Shown piece by piece: positions 63,935 to 64,000 of a stretch of DNA of 64,000 nucleotides (positions are counted from its first letter, which is position 1; the number at the start of each line of letters is the position of its first letter). A program made the position numbers and the translations under genes. This stretch comes from Pseudomonas faucium (GTDB lineage: Bacteria; Pseudomonadota; Gammaproteobacteria; Pseudomonadales; Pseudomonadaceae), in the NCBI RefSeq assembly GCF_021602585.1, contig NZ_BQIP01000019.1, forward strand, positions 62,001 through 126,000. The letters run 5' to 3'. The notes under the pieces were generated by a model. It did no database searches. It was not told the origin of the DNA and was given only the letters and a program-made list of their open reading frames with translations.

Positions 63935-64000
63935 GGGGGCTCCTTTTTCGATGTTTCACTCATCATGTATTCATTGGTGATCCTCAATAAATGGGCTAAC

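Overview
The window is high-GC, densely coded chromosomal DNA from a fluorescent pseudomonad of the Pseudomonas putida group. The evidence is the gene content (malonate decarboxylase with madLM, a PuuA/PuuB polyamine route, a BenR/XylS regulator, a DUF2790 secreted protein, a PagL deacylase), the many Pseudomonas-style REP palindromes, and Crc/Hfq-type AAnAAnAA motifs in front of catabolic genes. I see no rRNA, tRNA, phage, transposase or CRISPR array. From memory, the order EPS cluster - LysR - sdaA - polyamine genes - hisN - benR resembles P. putida KT2440; this has not been checked by alignment.

Layout. 0-9.1 kb: end of an exopolysaccharide operon (acetyltransferase end, five glycosyltransferases, undecaprenyl-phosphate sugar transferase), including an unusual VirK/YbjX-glycosyltransferase fusion. 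9.1-11.6 kb: DsdC-like LysR and L-serine deaminase. 12-21.3 kb: polyamine/GABA catabolism (puuB, a PotF-like binding protein, puuA, an AraC regulator, a helicase-like ATPase, sad and a PtrR-like LysR). 21.4-27.3 kb: envelope and housekeeping genes (secreted protein, PagL, universal stress protein, mntP behind a yybP-ykoY manganese riboswitch, hisN, lipoprotein) and a BenR/XylS regulator with no ben operon beside it. 27.4-29.7 kb: two valine-degradation genes. 30-37.3 kb: a haem-dependent oxidative N-demethylase-like module with an aminoaldehyde dehydrogenase, an MFS carrier, a GntR regulator and a Cache-domain protein. 37.4-45.7 kb: the complete malonate operon mdcABCDEGH-madLM and mdcR. 45.9-49.7 kb: LuxR regulator, PuuC-like aldehyde dehydrogenase and class III transaminase. 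49.9-54.7 kb: rlhA, a BKACE enzyme and an MFS carrier. 54.7-62.4 kb: an AraC regulator and two divergent units encoding a LuxC-like acyl reductase, a LuxE/PaaK-like ligase, Zn and Fe alcohol dehydrogenases, a hotdog thioesterase and a TetR regulator. 62.4-64 kb: RidA, TrmK and a DUF2790 protein.

How the genes work together. Much of the window concerns nitrogen and carbon scavenging: putrescine is glutamylated and oxidised (PuuA, PuuB, PuuC-like), GABA-derived succinic semialdehyde is oxidised by Sad, malonate is imported and decarboxylated, and valine and serine are degraded. AAnAAnAA motifs in several leaders suggest shared catabolite repression.

The most system-like unexplained pieces are the luciferase-free LuxC/LuxE/thioesterase/alcohol dehydrogenase locus and the N-demethylase-like operon coupled to an aminoaldehyde dehydrogenase. 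At the DNA level, two 220-bp elements with 64-bp inverted ends, a REP absorbed into the mdcB reading frame, and a run of hairpins upstream of pagL deserve attention.
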